The position numbers were made by a program, and so were the translations under genes. A stretch of DNA of 64,000 nucleotides, taken from assembly GCF_003286915.1 (NCBI RefSeq), contig NZ_QMFY01000005.1, positions 310,001 through 374,000 of the forward strand, given 5' to 3'. Under the pieces are notes generated by a model that saw only the letters and a list, made by a program, of their open reading frames with translations, was not told the origin of the DNA and made no database searches. Position 1 is the stretch's first letter. The number at the start of each line of letters is the position of its first letter. This stretch comes from Pseudochryseolinea flava. GTDB taxonomy: Bacteria; Bacteroidota; Bacteroidia; Cytophagales; Cyclobacteriaceae. Below are positions 26,824-37,037 of this stretch, in pieces.

Positions 26824-29301
26824 ATGGCACAAAACACTTATAAATCAAATACTTTCAAGAAGCCCGAGAAGGAGAAGAAGGGCAAGTCATCGAAAAGCAA
26901 TTTCAAGTTCAATCTCCAGTTCATCAGAGACCCGCGCTTCAAACTGGCGGTCGGTTTTTTTCTGATGGGCACTGCGATATCGCTGTTCTTGGCGTTGTTC
27001 TCTTTTCTATTCACATGGCAGGCAGATCAGAGTGTCGTGCAAGCCTGGTTTTCTCCTAACGACAGCAGCGGTATTGTTGAGTCGGGCCAAGAAGCTAAAA
27101 ACTGGCTGCGATTGTTTGGCGCTATTATCTCTCACGTTTTCATTACACGCTGGTTTGGTATTGCCGCGTTCTTCGTTCCGCCACTTTTATTTTTAATAGG
27201 ATTTAAGATCGTATTCAATCGCGAGTTGATGCGCATTTTTTCGTACAGCATCTTCGCGATTTTTTCCACAATATGGCTTTGCCTGTTCTTCGGTTACATG
27301 GTTGAAATCAACGATGGCGGAAGTGAGTGGAGTTACCTTGCGGGTGGACTAGGCTATAAGCTTGCCGTCTACAGTCAAGGTATGTTCGGATGGGGTACGT
27401 TCCTGATTCTCATGTTCACCCTTCTCGTGTTCATCATCTTTTACTTTAATGTCACGGCCATTCCTTTATTCCAACCGAAGGATCCTAAGCCGATGGGTGT
27501 AGATGCCATTCTCCCTGATGAAGAAAACACTGTGCTCGCACCGAACTATACGGATGAAAAAGATAATTGGCCAGAGCAGAAGAAAGATGAGCTTCCTGAA
27601 CCCGTTATGGTGAAAACACCGCCTGTAGTGGCTGAGCCGATCAAACCATCGAATGAAATCAAGTTGGATGTTCAGCGACCTGTAGAGGCGATTAAGAAGG
27701 ATTCAAAAGAACCTGTGTTTATCGTGGAGGAAACGCTTGAGACTGATCAGCTCGCAGAACAGCTTGTTGAACAGCAAGGGGAATACGATCCTACCCTCGA
27801 TTTGAGTAACTATAAGTTTCCAACACTAGAGCTCTTGAATGAGTATGATGGTGGAAAATCGGGTGTAACGCAGGAAGAGCTTAATGAAAATAAGGACCGT
27901 ATCGTGGCAACGTTGGTCAATTTTAAGATTGGAATTCAAAGTATTAAAGCCACCATCGGACCGACTGTTACGCTGTATGAAATCGTTCCAGATGCGGGGA
28001 TCAAAATTTCGCGCATCAAAAATCTCGAGGATGATATCGCGTTGAGCTTGTCGGCACTCGGCATTCGTATCATCGCACCAATTCCTGGAAAAGGTACAAT
28101 TGGTATCGAGGTGCCTAATAAAAATCGAGAGATGGTTAGCATCCGCTCTGTCTTTGCCATTCCAGCTTTCGCAAAAACCGACAAAGAACTTCCCGTTGCA
28201 TTGGGTAAGACTATCTCTAACGAAGTGTTGGTGATTGACTTGGCGAAGATGCCTCACTTACTCGTAGCGGGTGCAACAGGTCAAGGAAAATCGGTAGGCT
28301 TGAATGTTATTCTCGCGTCTCTATTATATAAACGTCACCCATCTCAATTGAAATTGGTGTTGGTCGATCCAAAGAAAGTGGAGATGTCGTTGTTCAGCAA
28401 AATTGAAAGACATTATCTCGCTAAACTTCCGAACAGTGAAGAGTCGATCATTACCGATACCAAGAAGGTAGTACACACGTTGAACTCGCTTTGTATCGAG
28501 ATGGAAAATCGTTATGAGATCTTGAAAGATGCCGGCGTTCGAAATCTGAAAGAGTACAATGCGAAGTTTATAGCCAGAAAGCTTAATCCTAAAGAAGGTC
28601 ACCGCTTCTTGCCTTACATCGTTTTGGTAATCGATGAGCTTGCCGACTTGATGATGACGGCGGGTAAGGAAGTAGAAACGCCGATCGCACGTCTTGCACA
28701 GTTAGCGCGTGCTATCGGCATTCACCTGGTGGTTGCAACGCAGCGTCCTTCGGTGAACGTTATCACCGGTGTGATTAAAGCAAACTTCCCTGCACGTCTG
28801 TCGTTCCGCGTAACATCGAAAGTGGATTCAAGAACCATCTTGGATGCTGGTGGTGCCGATCAGTTGGTCGGTCAAGGAGACATGCTGTTGGCATCCGGCT
28901 CGGAGGTCGTCCGTCTTCAATGTCCATTCGTCGACACACCTGAAATTGAAAGAGTTTGTGATTTTATTGGTTCTCAGCGTGGCTACGACTCTGCTTATAT
29001 GCTGCCAGAATACGAGGGGGATGATGAAGGTGGTGTTGCTGACATTGACTTGTCTGACCGTGACGCACTCTTCGAAGATGCTGCACGTCTGATCGTTATG
29101 CATCAGCAAGGAAGTACGTCGCTCATTCAAAGGAAACTGAAATTGGGCTATAATCGGGCGGGGCGACTAATCGATCAATTGGAAGCGGCCGGTATCGTTG
29201 GTGCGTTCGAAGGCAGTAAAGCCCGCGAAGTTTTGATTAAAGATGAACTTAGTTTGGAACAATTATTGACCAGCTTGAAGGAAAGACATAGTCAATCTTA
29301 A
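26824..29301 (+). CDS. ftsK: DNA translocase FtsK/SpoIIIE
   Basis: 825 residues. Four membrane helices occupy about residues 40-215, then a charged linker to about 320. The RecA-like motor has Walker A GATGQGKS at 483-490, Walker B-like VLVIDELADLMM, and AIGIHLVVATQRPSVNVITG. The C-terminal gamma winged helix (about 755-815, LIQRKLKLGYNRAGRLIDQL) reads polarity motifs. It pumps chromosome ends at the division septum for dimer resolution. lolA follows after about 30 bp. Confidence 0.96.
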   Translation: MAQNTYKSNTFKKPEKEKKGKSSKSNFKFNLQFIRDPRFKLAVGFFLMGTAISLFLALFSFLFTWQADQSVVQAWFSPNDSSGIVESGQEAKNWLRLFGAIISHVFITRWFGIAAFFVPPLLFLIGFKIVFNRELMRIFSYSIFAIFSTIWLCLFFGYMVEINDGGSEWSYLAGGLGYKLAVYSQGMFGWGTFLILMFTLLVFIIFYFNVTAIPLFQPKDPKPMGVDAILPDEENTVLAPNYTDEKDNWPEQKKDELPEPVMVKTPPVVAEPIKPSNEIKLDVQRPVEAIKKDSKEPVFIVEETLETDQLAEQLVEQQGEYDPTLDLSNYKFPTLELLNEYDGGKSGVTQEELNENKDRIVATLVNFKIGIQSIKATIGPTVTLYEIVPDAGIKISRIKNLEDDIALSLSALGIRIIAPIPGKGTIGIEVPNKNREMVSIRSVFAIPAFAKTDKELPVALGKTISNEVLVIDLAKMPHLLVAGATGQGKSVGLNVILASLLYKRHPSQLKLVLVDPKKVEMSLFSKIERHYLAKLPNSEESIITDTKKVVHTLNSLCIEMENRYEILKDAGVRNLKEYNAKFIARKLNPKEGHRFLPYIVLVIDELADLMMTAGKEVETPIARLAQLARAIGIHLVVATQRPSVNVITGVIKANFPARLSFRVTSKVDSRTILDAGGADQLVGQGDMLLASGSEVVRLQCPFVDTPEIERVCDFIGSQRGYDSAYMLPEYEGDDEGGVADIDLSDRDALFEDAARLIVMHQQGSTSLIQRKLKLGYNRAGRLIDQLEAAGIVGAFEGSKAREVLIKDELSLEQLLTSLKERHSQS

Positions 29302-29306
29302 ATTTG
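29275..29306 (+). promoter_or_regulatory. candidate promoter of lolA
   Basis: TTG at 29275-29277 and TAAATTTG at 29299-29306, 21 bp apart, match the Bacteroidota -33/-7 pattern. It overlaps the 3' end of ftsK. Confidence 0.4.
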
Positions 29307-29330
29307 TACCTTAATTTTTAAGTGAAAAGA

Positions 29331-29972
29331 ATGAAAAAGCTGATTTTATCAATTTTTACGCTGTTTTTAGTAGTTACCGCTTTTGGCCAATACGATCCGA
29401 AGGCCCTGGTCATACTGGATGCCATGAGCAAAAAATACAAAGCGATCCCTGCTTTTGAAGCCAATATATCCCAAACCTTGACCAACGACGTTGAAAAAAT
29501 CAATGAAGAATTTAAAGGCAAGATTACCGTAAAAGGCGACAAGTTTAAGCTCGTACTGCCAGAACAGGAAGTCATCAACAACGGCTCTACGGTGTGGACT
29601 TATATTCCAGAAGCAAAAGAAGTTAATATCGATAACTATGATCCAAACTCAGACGATGTAAATCCAACCAAGATCTACAACATCTATAAGAAAGGATTTA
29701 AATATCTCTACCTACAAGATAAGACCGAAGGCGGTGTGTTGTGCGAAGAGATTGACTTGGTTCCAGAGAAGAAGGATGCACAGTTTTTCAAGATTAAAAT
29801 GTTCATCAATAAGAAAGACAAGAGCATTCAAAGCTGGACCATGTTCGACAAGAGCGGTAACAAATACAAGTACACCATAAGCAAGTTTAACCCGAACGTT
29901 AAAGTAGAAGATAGTTTCTTCAATTTCGACGTATCAAAATATCCTGGCGTTGAACCGGTAGATCTGCGCTAA
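29331..29972 (+). CDS. lolA: LolA outer-membrane lipoprotein carrier
   Basis: 213 residues from the ATG at 29331; a GTG three codons earlier is also possible. The signal peptide ends at TAFGQ. LolA-type strands follow: FEANISQTLTNDVEKINEEF, then KGDKFKLVLPEQEVINNGST and VWTYIPEAKEVNIDNYDP. The protein carries lipoproteins across the periplasm from LolCDE to the outer membrane. The position directly after ftsK is the same as in many bacteria, E. coli included. A terminator follows. Confidence 0.9.
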   Translation: MKKLILSIFTLFLVVTAFGQYDPKALVILDAMSKKYKAIPAFEANISQTLTNDVEKINEEFKGKITVKGDKFKLVLPEQEVINNGSTVWTYIPEAKEVNIDNYDPNSDDVNPTKIYNIYKKGFKYLYLQDKTEGGVLCEEIDLVPEKKDAQFFKIKMFINKKDKSIQSWTMFDKSGNKYKYTISKFNPNVKVEDSFFNFDVSKYPGVEPVDLR

Positions 29973-29991
29973 CAGTTTAGAAACATATTTA

Positions 29992-30022
29992 GAAAAGCAA
30001 TCTGAACAAGGTTGCTTTTTTT
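29992..30022 (+). terminator. terminator after lolA
   Basis: AAAGCAA and TTGCTTT pair around an 11-nt loop and end in TTTTTTTG. Confidence 0.65.
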
Positions 30023-30093
30023 GTTTTGATCCCGGCAAGTTGATGTCTTTCAATTTTAAACTTTCTACCTTTACTGAGTTTTTCAGAAAGACT

Positions 30094-30912
30094 ATGAACC
30101 GAACGCAACTGTTTGAGCAAATCAAGAAGAAGAGTTCTTACCTCTGTGTAGGATTAGATACGGATGTTGATAAAATTCCGACGCATCTCCGTTCTGCAGC
30201 GGATCCGGTATTTGAATTCAATAAACAAATCATCGATGCTACAATCGATCTCTGTGTTGCTTATAAACCGAATATTGCGTTCTATGAAGCACTTGGCCCA
30301 AAGGGGTGGGAGAGTCTGCAAAAAACTTTAGAATACATTCCCAAAGATGTATTTACCATTGCCGATGCCAAGCGCGGCGACATTGGTAATACCTCCGCCT
30401 TGTATGCGAAAGCTTTTTTTGAACACATGTCTTTTGACTCCATTACGGTCGCGCCTTACATGGGCGAAGATTCAGTGAAGCCTTTTTTAAAGTTTAAAAA
30501 TAAGTGGGTCATATTACTGGCACATACTTCCAATCCTGGTGCCGATGATTTTCAATTGCTGCAATCCACTGGATCGGGTAAAAAATTGTATGAGGAAGTG
30601 ATTCTGAAATCACAACAATGGGCTACTCCAGATAAGTTAATGTATGTAGTAGGCGCAACACAAGCAGAAAAAATTGGCGGCATTCGCGTACTTGCGCCCG
30701 ATCATTTTTTCCTCGTACCAGGCATTGGTGCACAGGGTGGAGACCTTGCTCAGGTGTCGAAGTTTGGCATGAATAAACAATGCGGCCTTCTTGTGAACTC
30801 TGCGCGAAATATCATTTATGCTTCGAGCGACAAAGATTTTGCAACAGCGGCAAAGTCAGAAGCTACCAAGGTTAGGAATGAGATGGAAAATCTCTTAAAT
30901 TCATTGTTGTAA
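30094..30912 (+). CDS. pyrF: orotidine 5'-phosphate decarboxylase (type 2)
   Basis: 272 residues from the ATG at 30094; an in-frame ATG at 30040 gives an unconserved leader. The enzyme makes UMP from OMP in the cytoplasm. The active-site tetrad motif ADAKRGDIG is present, preceded by LCVGLDTDVDKIP and AYKPNIAFYEALG. Length and motifs fit the longer type-2 PyrF subfamily. DUF2851 follows after about 70 bp. Confidence 0.94.
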   Translation: MNRTQLFEQIKKKSSYLCVGLDTDVDKIPTHLRSAADPVFEFNKQIIDATIDLCVAYKPNIAFYEALGPKGWESLQKTLEYIPKDVFTIADAKRGDIGNTSALYAKAFFEHMSFDSITVAPYMGEDSVKPFLKFKNKWVILLAHTSNPGADDFQLLQSTGSGKKLYEEVILKSQQWATPDKLMYVVGATQAEKIGGIRVLAPDHFFLVPGIGAQGGDLAQVSKFGMNKQCGLLVNSARNIIYASSDKDFATAAKSEATKVRNEMENLLNSLL

Positions 30913-30979
30913 TTTTATTTGCTTCACTCCGGTGAGGCCGTTGTTTTTATAACCGTTGTCTGTCATTTTATTTAACCCG

Positions 30980-32260
30980 ATGTCTGAATCATTTCTGCAT
31001 TACATCTGGCAATGTCAATACTTTGCCCGAACTGATCTACGCACTACAAACGGCGATGCGCTTACAATCTTTCATCCTGGTGTAAGAAACACGCATGCTG
31101 GTCCTGACTTTCCGCAGGCGCGTCTTCAAATTGATACGATGGAATGGGTGGGCAGTGTCGAGATACATATCCTTGCTTCTCAATGGGTGGATCATCGCCA
31201 TGATACTGATCCGGCTTACGACAATGTTGTGCTACATGTGGTGTGGAAAAACGATCGCCCCGTGCTGCGCAGCGATGGCTCCGTCATGCCGACGCTTGAA
31301 CTTTATGGTCGAATAGATGAAACGCTGATTGCCAATTACAAAATACTGGTGAATAGTCCCTGGCTCATTCCCTGCGTTGAACAATTCGTACAAGTGCCAC
31401 CAATCATCAAGGTTGATATGATTGAGAAAGCGACATCGATAAGATTAGAACGGAAGACTCAAACAATCTTGGAGATGTTAAAATCTAATAACCATGATTG
31501 GGAGGAAACTTGCTATCAATTGCTTGCACGTAATTTTGGATTCCGCGTGAATGCAGAACCCTTCCTGATGCTAGCGCGAACCGTTCCATTGAAGATATTA
31601 TTAAAACATGCCGATAAATTGTTGCAAATAGAAGCATTTCTTTTTGGCCATGCAGGATTCTTGGACGATATGAAGGGAAACGATGATTATGTTAACAGAC
31701 TCATTCGCGAGTATGAGCTTCTTTTTAATAAATACAAAGTGAGCCGAGCACGTTTGAGCAAAGCGCAATGGCGATTCTTACGACTTCGCCCTGCAAATTT
31801 TCCTACCATAAGGTTAGCGCAATTCTGTGTGTTGATTCACACCCACCGACAGCTGTTTAGTAAGTTAATTACGGCGACGTCGGCCAATCAGCTCGTCGAA
31901 TTATTCTCTCTACAACAATCACCCTACTGGAAAGAACATTATCACTTCATGAAGAAAGGAAAGGGTGAGATGCCGTCGATGGGACTGGAAAGTATTTATA
32001 TGATTATCATCAACACTGTTGTACCTTTAATGGTTGCTTACGGAAAACAGCGCGATGATCAGGAAATGATAGACCGTGCATTCATGATGTTGCAAGAAAT
32101 GCCTGTAGAGTCGAATACCATCATCAGGCAGTGGCGAAAATTCGGTATGTCGGCGGTGACAGGATTTGATTCGCAGGGACTCATTGAAATGCATGATCAT
32201 TTTTGTGTCAAACATCGGTGCCTGGATTGTTCCATTGGCGCTTACATCTTGAAACCATGA
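30980..32260 (+). CDS. DUF2851 protein
   Basis: 426 residues from the ATG at 30980; an earlier TTG at 30956 is less likely. The family block GVRNTHAGPDFPQARLQI and GSVEIHILASQWVDHRHD are diagnostic for DUF2851, widespread in Bacteroidota. The C terminus has a short cysteine-histidine cluster (HDHFCVKHRCLDC) that could bind metal. The His/Asp-rich N-terminal block hints at a nuclease or hydrolase, but no function is established. It overlaps the next start (ATGA). Confidence 0.85.
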   Translation: MSESFLHYIWQCQYFARTDLRTTNGDALTIFHPGVRNTHAGPDFPQARLQIDTMEWVGSVEIHILASQWVDHRHDTDPAYDNVVLHVVWKNDRPVLRSDGSVMPTLELYGRIDETLIANYKILVNSPWLIPCVEQFVQVPPIIKVDMIEKATSIRLERKTQTILEMLKSNNHDWEETCYQLLARNFGFRVNAEPFLMLARTVPLKILLKHADKLLQIEAFLFGHAGFLDDMKGNDDYVNRLIREYELLFNKYKVSRARLSKAQWRFLRLRPANFPTIRLAQFCVLIHTHRQLFSKLITATSANQLVELFSLQQSPYWKEHYHFMKKGKGEMPSMGLESIYMIIINTVVPLMVAYGKQRDDQEMIDRAFMMLQEMPVESNTIIRQWRKFGMSAVTGFDSQGLIEMHDHFCVKHRCLDCSIGAYILKP

Positions 32261-33558
32261 TTCAACATATCGTTGCAGTTGCGAACTTGATTTTCTTGGG
32301 GTTTATGGCGTGGATGATTTGGCGCAAGCAGTCGTCGCTTAAAAATCTGTATTGGCCAACGTTGTTGTTTAAGGTAGGCGCCGGTATTGCATTAGGTGTT
32401 GTGTACACCTACTATTACACGATTGCCGATACACTTGCGTATCATGAAGATGGTACTAAACTTTCCAATCTTGCACGCACTGACTTTGCCAGCTACTTAA
32501 GATTTTTTAATGAAGCAGGAGAACAATATTCCTTTTGGCACAGACTTAACTTTAAAACACCCAGGGCACTTTTTCTTTCCAAAATTACGAGTGTATTCTG
32601 TTTACTTACCTCCGATAACTATTGGGTGATTAGCGCGTATTACTCGTTCTTCAGTTTTCTCGCAGCATGGTATCTAATGAAAATTTTAATTCGTCTGGAT
32701 GAATCCTTAAAAATACCAGCAATTGTTGCGCTACTACTCTTTCCTTCTATTGTGTTTTGGACGTCCGGGATTATGAAGGAAACAATTGCCATGGCTTCGT
32801 TATATTTTATAAGCATCATCTTTTTGAAAATATGGCTTGGCGAACGTGTTAAGATTGCGCAATGGATCGTCTTGCCTGTTGCATGTTGGCTGCTTTGGAA
32901 TTTGAAATATTACTACATGGCCATTCTCTTACCCGTACTAGCCACGGCATTGATGTTTAATTTATTTGTGTTCCCATATCTCAAACTGAAAGGCCTATTG
33001 GTACGGATTGTATTATGGATTGTTATTTTTCTCGTTCCACTTTATGTAGCCAGTTTGATCCATCCGAATTTTTATCCGGAAAGATTTTTAACCGTTGTCG
33101 TTGATAATTACTACGATTTTTTAGAATTGTCGTCGCCGTCAGACGTAGCACATTTTGATGGATTGGAGCCAACGGTAACAAGCTTATTAATCCATGCACC
33201 GAAAGCGTTGACAGCAGCGCTGTATCGTCCTTGGCCTTGGGAAGTCGATGGTATTTTTAAGGTTCTGGCTGCAGCGGAAAATGTGATGTTGCTGCTGTTG
33301 ACGATCGGAGCGATCACAAATTGGAAGCAGGTCGTTAGTAGTCAACACCGTGTCTTGCTGGTTTCCGTGATCATCTATGTGGTTACCCTTGCGATATTCT
33401 TGGCTTTGTCAGCTCCGAATTTTGGTACGTTGATACGATATCGTGTGGGCTTTCTTCCCTTTTTCGTTATGATTATTTCAGTCAATAACCCGATCATATC
33501 GCGCACGCTCGCTTTCATGGAAAGAACATTTCCCTTCCTTGGAAGGCTGACGCGCTAA
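32257..33558 (+). CDS. polytopic membrane protein, possibly linked to polysaccharide assembly
   Basis: 433 residues from the ATG at 32257, which overlaps the upstream TGA. About ten membrane segments are visible, including a periplasmic loop with DVAHFDGLEPTVTSL. The pattern resembles O-antigen polymerase or glycosyltransferase-like membrane proteins, but I see no decisive motif. A NeuD/PglD-type sugar acyltransferase follows 29 bp downstream, which supports a glycan-related role. Confidence 0.7.
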   Translation: MIQHIVAVANLIFLGFMAWMIWRKQSSLKNLYWPTLLFKVGAGIALGVVYTYYYTIADTLAYHEDGTKLSNLARTDFASYLRFFNEAGEQYSFWHRLNFKTPRALFLSKITSVFCLLTSDNYWVISAYYSFFSFLAAWYLMKILIRLDESLKIPAIVALLLFPSIVFWTSGIMKETIAMASLYFISIIFLKIWLGERVKIAQWIVLPVACWLLWNLKYYYMAILLPVLATALMFNLFVFPYLKLKGLLVRIVLWIVIFLVPLYVASLIHPNFYPERFLTVVVDNYYDFLELSSPSDVAHFDGLEPTVTSLLIHAPKALTAALYRPWPWEVDGIFKVLAAAENVMLLLLTIGAITNWKQVVSSQHRVLLVSVIIYVVTLAIFLALSAPNFGTLIRYRVGFLPFFVMIISVNNPIISRTLAFMERTFPFLGRLTR

Positions 33559-33587
33559 TTTTACCTTTACATCCTTAAAGTTTATAC

Positions 33588-34226
33588 ATGGAGAATCCTG
33601 TAATCATTTTTGGCGCTGGATATTTGGGACGCGCAGCAAAAGAAATATTCGAAGCTAATGGAAACGTTGTCTACGGTTTCCTTGACGACAATAAGAAATT
33701 ACACCAAACAGAAATTGACAACGCCGTAGTACTTGGAAGTACCGACGACGATGGATTTTTGAAACTCATCGGAAAAAAATGCGAAGCCTTTATCGCCATC
33801 GATGAAGTTAAGCTTCGTAGGAACTTAGTGAAAACAATTCAAGAGGTTCGCAAAATGCAACCGACAAACGGTGTCCATAAATCAGCAATCATCGCACAGA
33901 CTGCAACCATGGGCCATGGAAATTTTATCGACCTGGGTGTAAAAGTAGGTAGTGGCGCGACACTGGGTAATCACGGCATGCTTCATACCGGATGCATCGT
34001 AGGCCACGATGTAAAGCTTGGGGATTTTGTCCAAATCGGCGCAGGAAGTGTGATCAACCCAGGCGTGGAAATTGAAGACGATGCGTTTATCGGCTCTGGT
34101 GTTACGATCGTGTCCGGAATTACGATCGGAAAGGGCGCACGCGTAGGAGCAGGCTCTGTCGTTATCACACCGGTCAAAGCTGGTGAAACAGTTTTTGGAA
34201 ACCCTGCACAAAAGGTAAATAGTTAA
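33588..34226 (+). CDS. NeuD/PglD-family sugar O-acyltransferase
   Basis: 212 residues. An N-terminal Rossmann-like PglD_N domain starts with IIFGAGYLGRAAKEIFEANG. It is followed by left-handed beta-helix hexapeptide repeats: GHGNFIDLGVKVGSGATLGN, then IGAGSVINPGVEIEDDAFIG. The repeats form trimers that transfer acetyl groups to amino sugars. The C-terminal VFGNPAQKV is typical. It lies between a membrane protein and a nucleoside phosphorylase gene. Confidence 0.88.
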   Translation: MENPVIIFGAGYLGRAAKEIFEANGNVVYGFLDDNKKLHQTEIDNAVVLGSTDDDGFLKLIGKKCEAFIAIDEVKLRRNLVKTIQEVRKMQPTNGVHKSAIIAQTATMGHGNFIDLGVKVGSGATLGNHGMLHTGCIVGHDVKLGDFVQIGAGSVINPGVEIEDDAFIGSGVTIVSGITIGKGARVGAGSVVITPVKAGETVFGNPAQKVNS

Positions 34227-34244
34227 CCCCGCGTTCCACGTACG

Positions 34245-35108
34245 ATGCCAAAAATTTCCGAAACAGATCTCATTCTCAACGACGATGGTAGTGTATACCA
34301 TCTCAACCTATTGCCGAAACATATTTCCGATACGGTAATTACGGTGGGCGATCCAACGCGCGTATACCGTGTCAGTCAATACTTCGATGACATCGAGTTT
34401 GAGATGAATCAACGGGAGTTTATTACACACGTGGGGACTTACAAAGGGAAAAGAATCACGGTGATTAGCACAGGCATTGGCACCGACAACATTGAAATTT
34501 TTTTTTCAGAACTTGATGCACTCGTGAATATCGACTTGAAATCACGCGAGCCGAAGTCGAGAAGAAAGAAATTAAAAATTGTTCGCATAGGAACTTCTGG
34601 AGCGCTTCAAGAAGATATTCCCCTTGGCTCACACTTGGCGTCTGAGTACGCTGTTGGCTTCGATAACTTGATGAGCTTTTACGACCTCCCGCAAGATGAC
34701 TTCGAGCGGGAGATGGGACTAGACATTCAAGCAAAGACAAACATTCCATTTACACCCTACGTCGTGAAGGCCTCGGATGTATTGCTGGAACAATTTGCCT
34801 CCGACATGGTACGCGGGAATACCGTGACAACACCCGGGTTCTACGCCCCGCAAGGTCGCACAATGCGCATACCGATTCGCTTCCCGCGTTTGCTTGAAGA
34901 CTTAAACTATTATCACAACAAGAGCAGCGACTTTTGGCTCACCAATTTTGAAATGGAAACAGCAGGCTATTACGCGATGGCGCGACTGCTGGGGCACGAA
35001 GTGTTGAGCGTAAATGCAATCATCGCTAATCGCATCAAGGGGAAGTTTTCGAAACAGCCACAAAAAGTGATTGATGCACTCATCAAGAAAGTGCTCGAAA
35101 GAATTTGA
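34245..35108 (+). CDS. nucleoside phosphorylase (uridine phosphorylase-like)
   Basis: 287 residues of the PNP/UDP family (PF01048). Motifs are TVGDPTRVYRVSQYF, STGIGTDNIEIFFSELDAL, RIGTSGALQEDIPLGSH, and NFEMETAGYYAMARLLGHE with the catalytic-type ENE-like MET. It splits nucleosides with phosphate in salvage. The precise base preference is unclear, though similarity to uridine phosphorylase is the better fit. It starts 18 bp after the acyltransferase. Confidence 0.9.
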   Translation: MPKISETDLILNDDGSVYHLNLLPKHISDTVITVGDPTRVYRVSQYFDDIEFEMNQREFITHVGTYKGKRITVISTGIGTDNIEIFFSELDALVNIDLKSREPKSRRKKLKIVRIGTSGALQEDIPLGSHLASEYAVGFDNLMSFYDLPQDDFEREMGLDIQAKTNIPFTPYVVKASDVLLEQFASDMVRGNTVTTPGFYAPQGRTMRIPIRFPRLLEDLNYYHNKSSDFWLTNFEMETAGYYAMARLLGHEVLSVNAIIANRIKGKFSKQPQKVIDALIKKVLERI

Positions 35109-35147
35109 GCACCTCCATCAGTAGAAGCATAAACAAACGCAAGCGCG

Positions 35148-35402
35148 CTATGTGAGATTGGCGCTACTGTCCATCCTCATGATGTGCTTGCCAGCGTTGA
35201 ATGCGTCGTTATTGTAAAATCCAGAAAGTATTCGGTGAGCGATTTGTTCGATGATGAGTTCTTCGTCGGTTTTACCCTCTTTCCCACGCCAGAAGACACG
35301 CTCTGGATGACGTTTCATGTCCTCCACATAATACTTTGCGCGTTGATATTGATCATCGGTAAACGTGATCGTGAAGCAAGTCTTAACTTTTTGAGTTTCC
35401 AT
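35148..35402 (-). CDS. small conserved hypothetical protein
   Basis: 84 residues from the ATG at 35402; a TTG six codons upstream is less likely. The protein is polar and helical, with DQYQRAKYYVEDMKRHPERV and GKTDEELIIEQIAHRILSG. The composition is typical of a soluble protein and codon use matches neighbours. It stands alone on the minus strand, convergent with the phosphorylase gene. No family recognised. Confidence 0.6.
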   Translation of the reverse strand: METQKVKTCFTITFTDDQYQRAKYYVEDMKRHPERVFWRGKEGKTDEELIIEQIAHRILSGFYNNDAFNAGKHIMRMDSSANLT

Positions 35403-35420
35403 AGAATTAAATTTTGGCAA

Positions 35421-35734
35421 TCGTCATGCCATGAAAATGTCCGATAATCTATCAAAAAACCCCGTTGATTTTCTATCCTCGTCCCGCAACCGACCGATTG
35501 TGTCCGCGGCTGGGATCGCTATTTGGGTGATGGATGGTGTCATCGGTGGGGTTCCCAAACTGCCCTAGCGAGCGGCAAAAGGCTTTAAGTTTTATGAAGA
35601 ATGAATTCTTAGCCCACGAATTCAGTTATCAGAGCATTTAAATGAACAAACAACGGTTATACTAGGGATTGCCATACTTTAAAAACATAACGTACGATTA
35701 TCCTACAACAGATAACCATTAATTTAGCCCTCTT
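35421..35734. other. 314-bp gap between the small hypothetical and M16 genes
   Basis: No gene, repeat or clear hairpin identified. It must contain the divergent promoters of both flanking genes, but no good TTG/TAnnTTTG pair is visible. Confidence 0.4.
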
Positions 35735-36997
35735 ATGAGAGATTGTACCATATTCACATTGTCCAATGGGATAAGAGTTGTACACCAACGCGTGCTTACC
35801 ACAGCCATTGTGCATTGCGGAATTGTGCTTGATGTCGGAAGTCGCGATGAGCATTTTGACAACCAAGGAATAGCCCATTTCTGGGAGCACATGGCCTTTA
35901 AAGGCACGAAAAAACGCAAAACACTCGATATCATCAGCAGCCTCGATGCCGTTGGGGGTGAGCTCAATGCCTACACAGACAAAGAAAAGATTGCTTTTTA
36001 TGCGTCTGCCAGGACTGAATACTTTGAACGTGCAATCGACCTGCTAAGTGACATTACATTTTATTCGACATTTCCGGAGAAGGAGTTAGAGAAAGAGCGT
36101 GGCGTGATCCTCGAAGAAATGGCCATGTATTACGATAGCCCAGATGAAGCATTGCAAGACGAATTTGAAGCTGTTGTGTACAAAAACCATCCGATGGGGA
36201 TGAACATCCTTGGGAAAGAAGAAACGGTAAAGTCGTTTAAGAAAAAGGACTTCACTTCATTTTTCAAGAATCATGTCGATACGAAGCGCATCGTGTTTTC
36301 TTGTGTCGGAAATATTTCGCTTGAAGTCGTGGAACGTTTGGCAAAGAAATATCTAGAACCTTTTCGTGCTCAACATGCGAATGGCAAGCGTAAAAAATTT
36401 GCTTCTTACAAACCCAGAGAAGAAGTTCTTCGTCGTCCGGTAAAACAAGCGAAATGTGCAATTGGCCGTGATGCGTATCCTGTGTTTAATGAAAATCGTA
36501 TTCCACTATACCTCCTTGTGAATATACTGGGTGGGCCAGGTATGAATTCTCGCCTCAATCTTTCCCTTCGAGAAAAGTATGGATTTGTGTATTCCGTAGA
36601 TGCACATTACGTTCCCTATAGCGATACAGGAATGTTTGCCGTCTTCTTTGGTACAGAACCGAAGCAGCTTGATAAATGCATGAAACTTGTTCGTAAAGAA
36701 TTGGATAGGTTCATCGATAAACAACTTACCCCGAGACAACTGTCGGCGGCGAAGGAGCAAATTAAAGGCCAGCTGGCGATGTCAGAAGAAAATAATTTGA
36801 GTTTAATGTTGATGATGGGAAGAAGCGTGCTGCTTTATAATCGCGTGCCGATGCTTGAAGAAATTTTTGAATTGATCGATCAAACAACATCACCTAAGAT
36901 TCAACGTATTGCCGGAGAAATCTTCGATGAAAAACAGCTTACCTATCTCACGATGATTCCATCAGAGGAGAAACAACAACGACTTCGTACAGTATAA
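35735..36997 (+). CDS. M16-family zinc metallopeptidase
   Basis: 420 residues, one active-type M16 unit. The inverted zinc motif HFWEH (in GIAHFWEHMAFKGT, about residues 47-60) and the downstream ligand region KERGVILEEMAMYYDSPDEA are present. The second, inactive-type domain covers about residues 200-415. There is no signal peptide, so it is cytoplasmic. It resembles processing peptidases of the PqqL/YmxG group. An O-methyltransferase gene follows 40 bp later. Confidence 0.92.
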   Translation: MRDCTIFTLSNGIRVVHQRVLTTAIVHCGIVLDVGSRDEHFDNQGIAHFWEHMAFKGTKKRKTLDIISSLDAVGGELNAYTDKEKIAFYASARTEYFERAIDLLSDITFYSTFPEKELEKERGVILEEMAMYYDSPDEALQDEFEAVVYKNHPMGMNILGKEETVKSFKKKDFTSFFKNHVDTKRIVFSCVGNISLEVVERLAKKYLEPFRAQHANGKRKKFASYKPREEVLRRPVKQAKCAIGRDAYPVFNENRIPLYLLVNILGGPGMNSRLNLSLREKYGFVYSVDAHYVPYSDTGMFAVFFGTEPKQLDKCMKLVRKELDRFIDKQLTPRQLSAAKEQIKGQLAMSEENNLSLMLMMGRSVLLYNRVPMLEEIFELIDQTTSPKIQRIAGEIFDEKQLTYLTMIPSEEKQQRLRTV

Positions 36998-37037
36998 TTT
37001 AATTACACCACGATCTTAATTCTAACATCTGATTTGC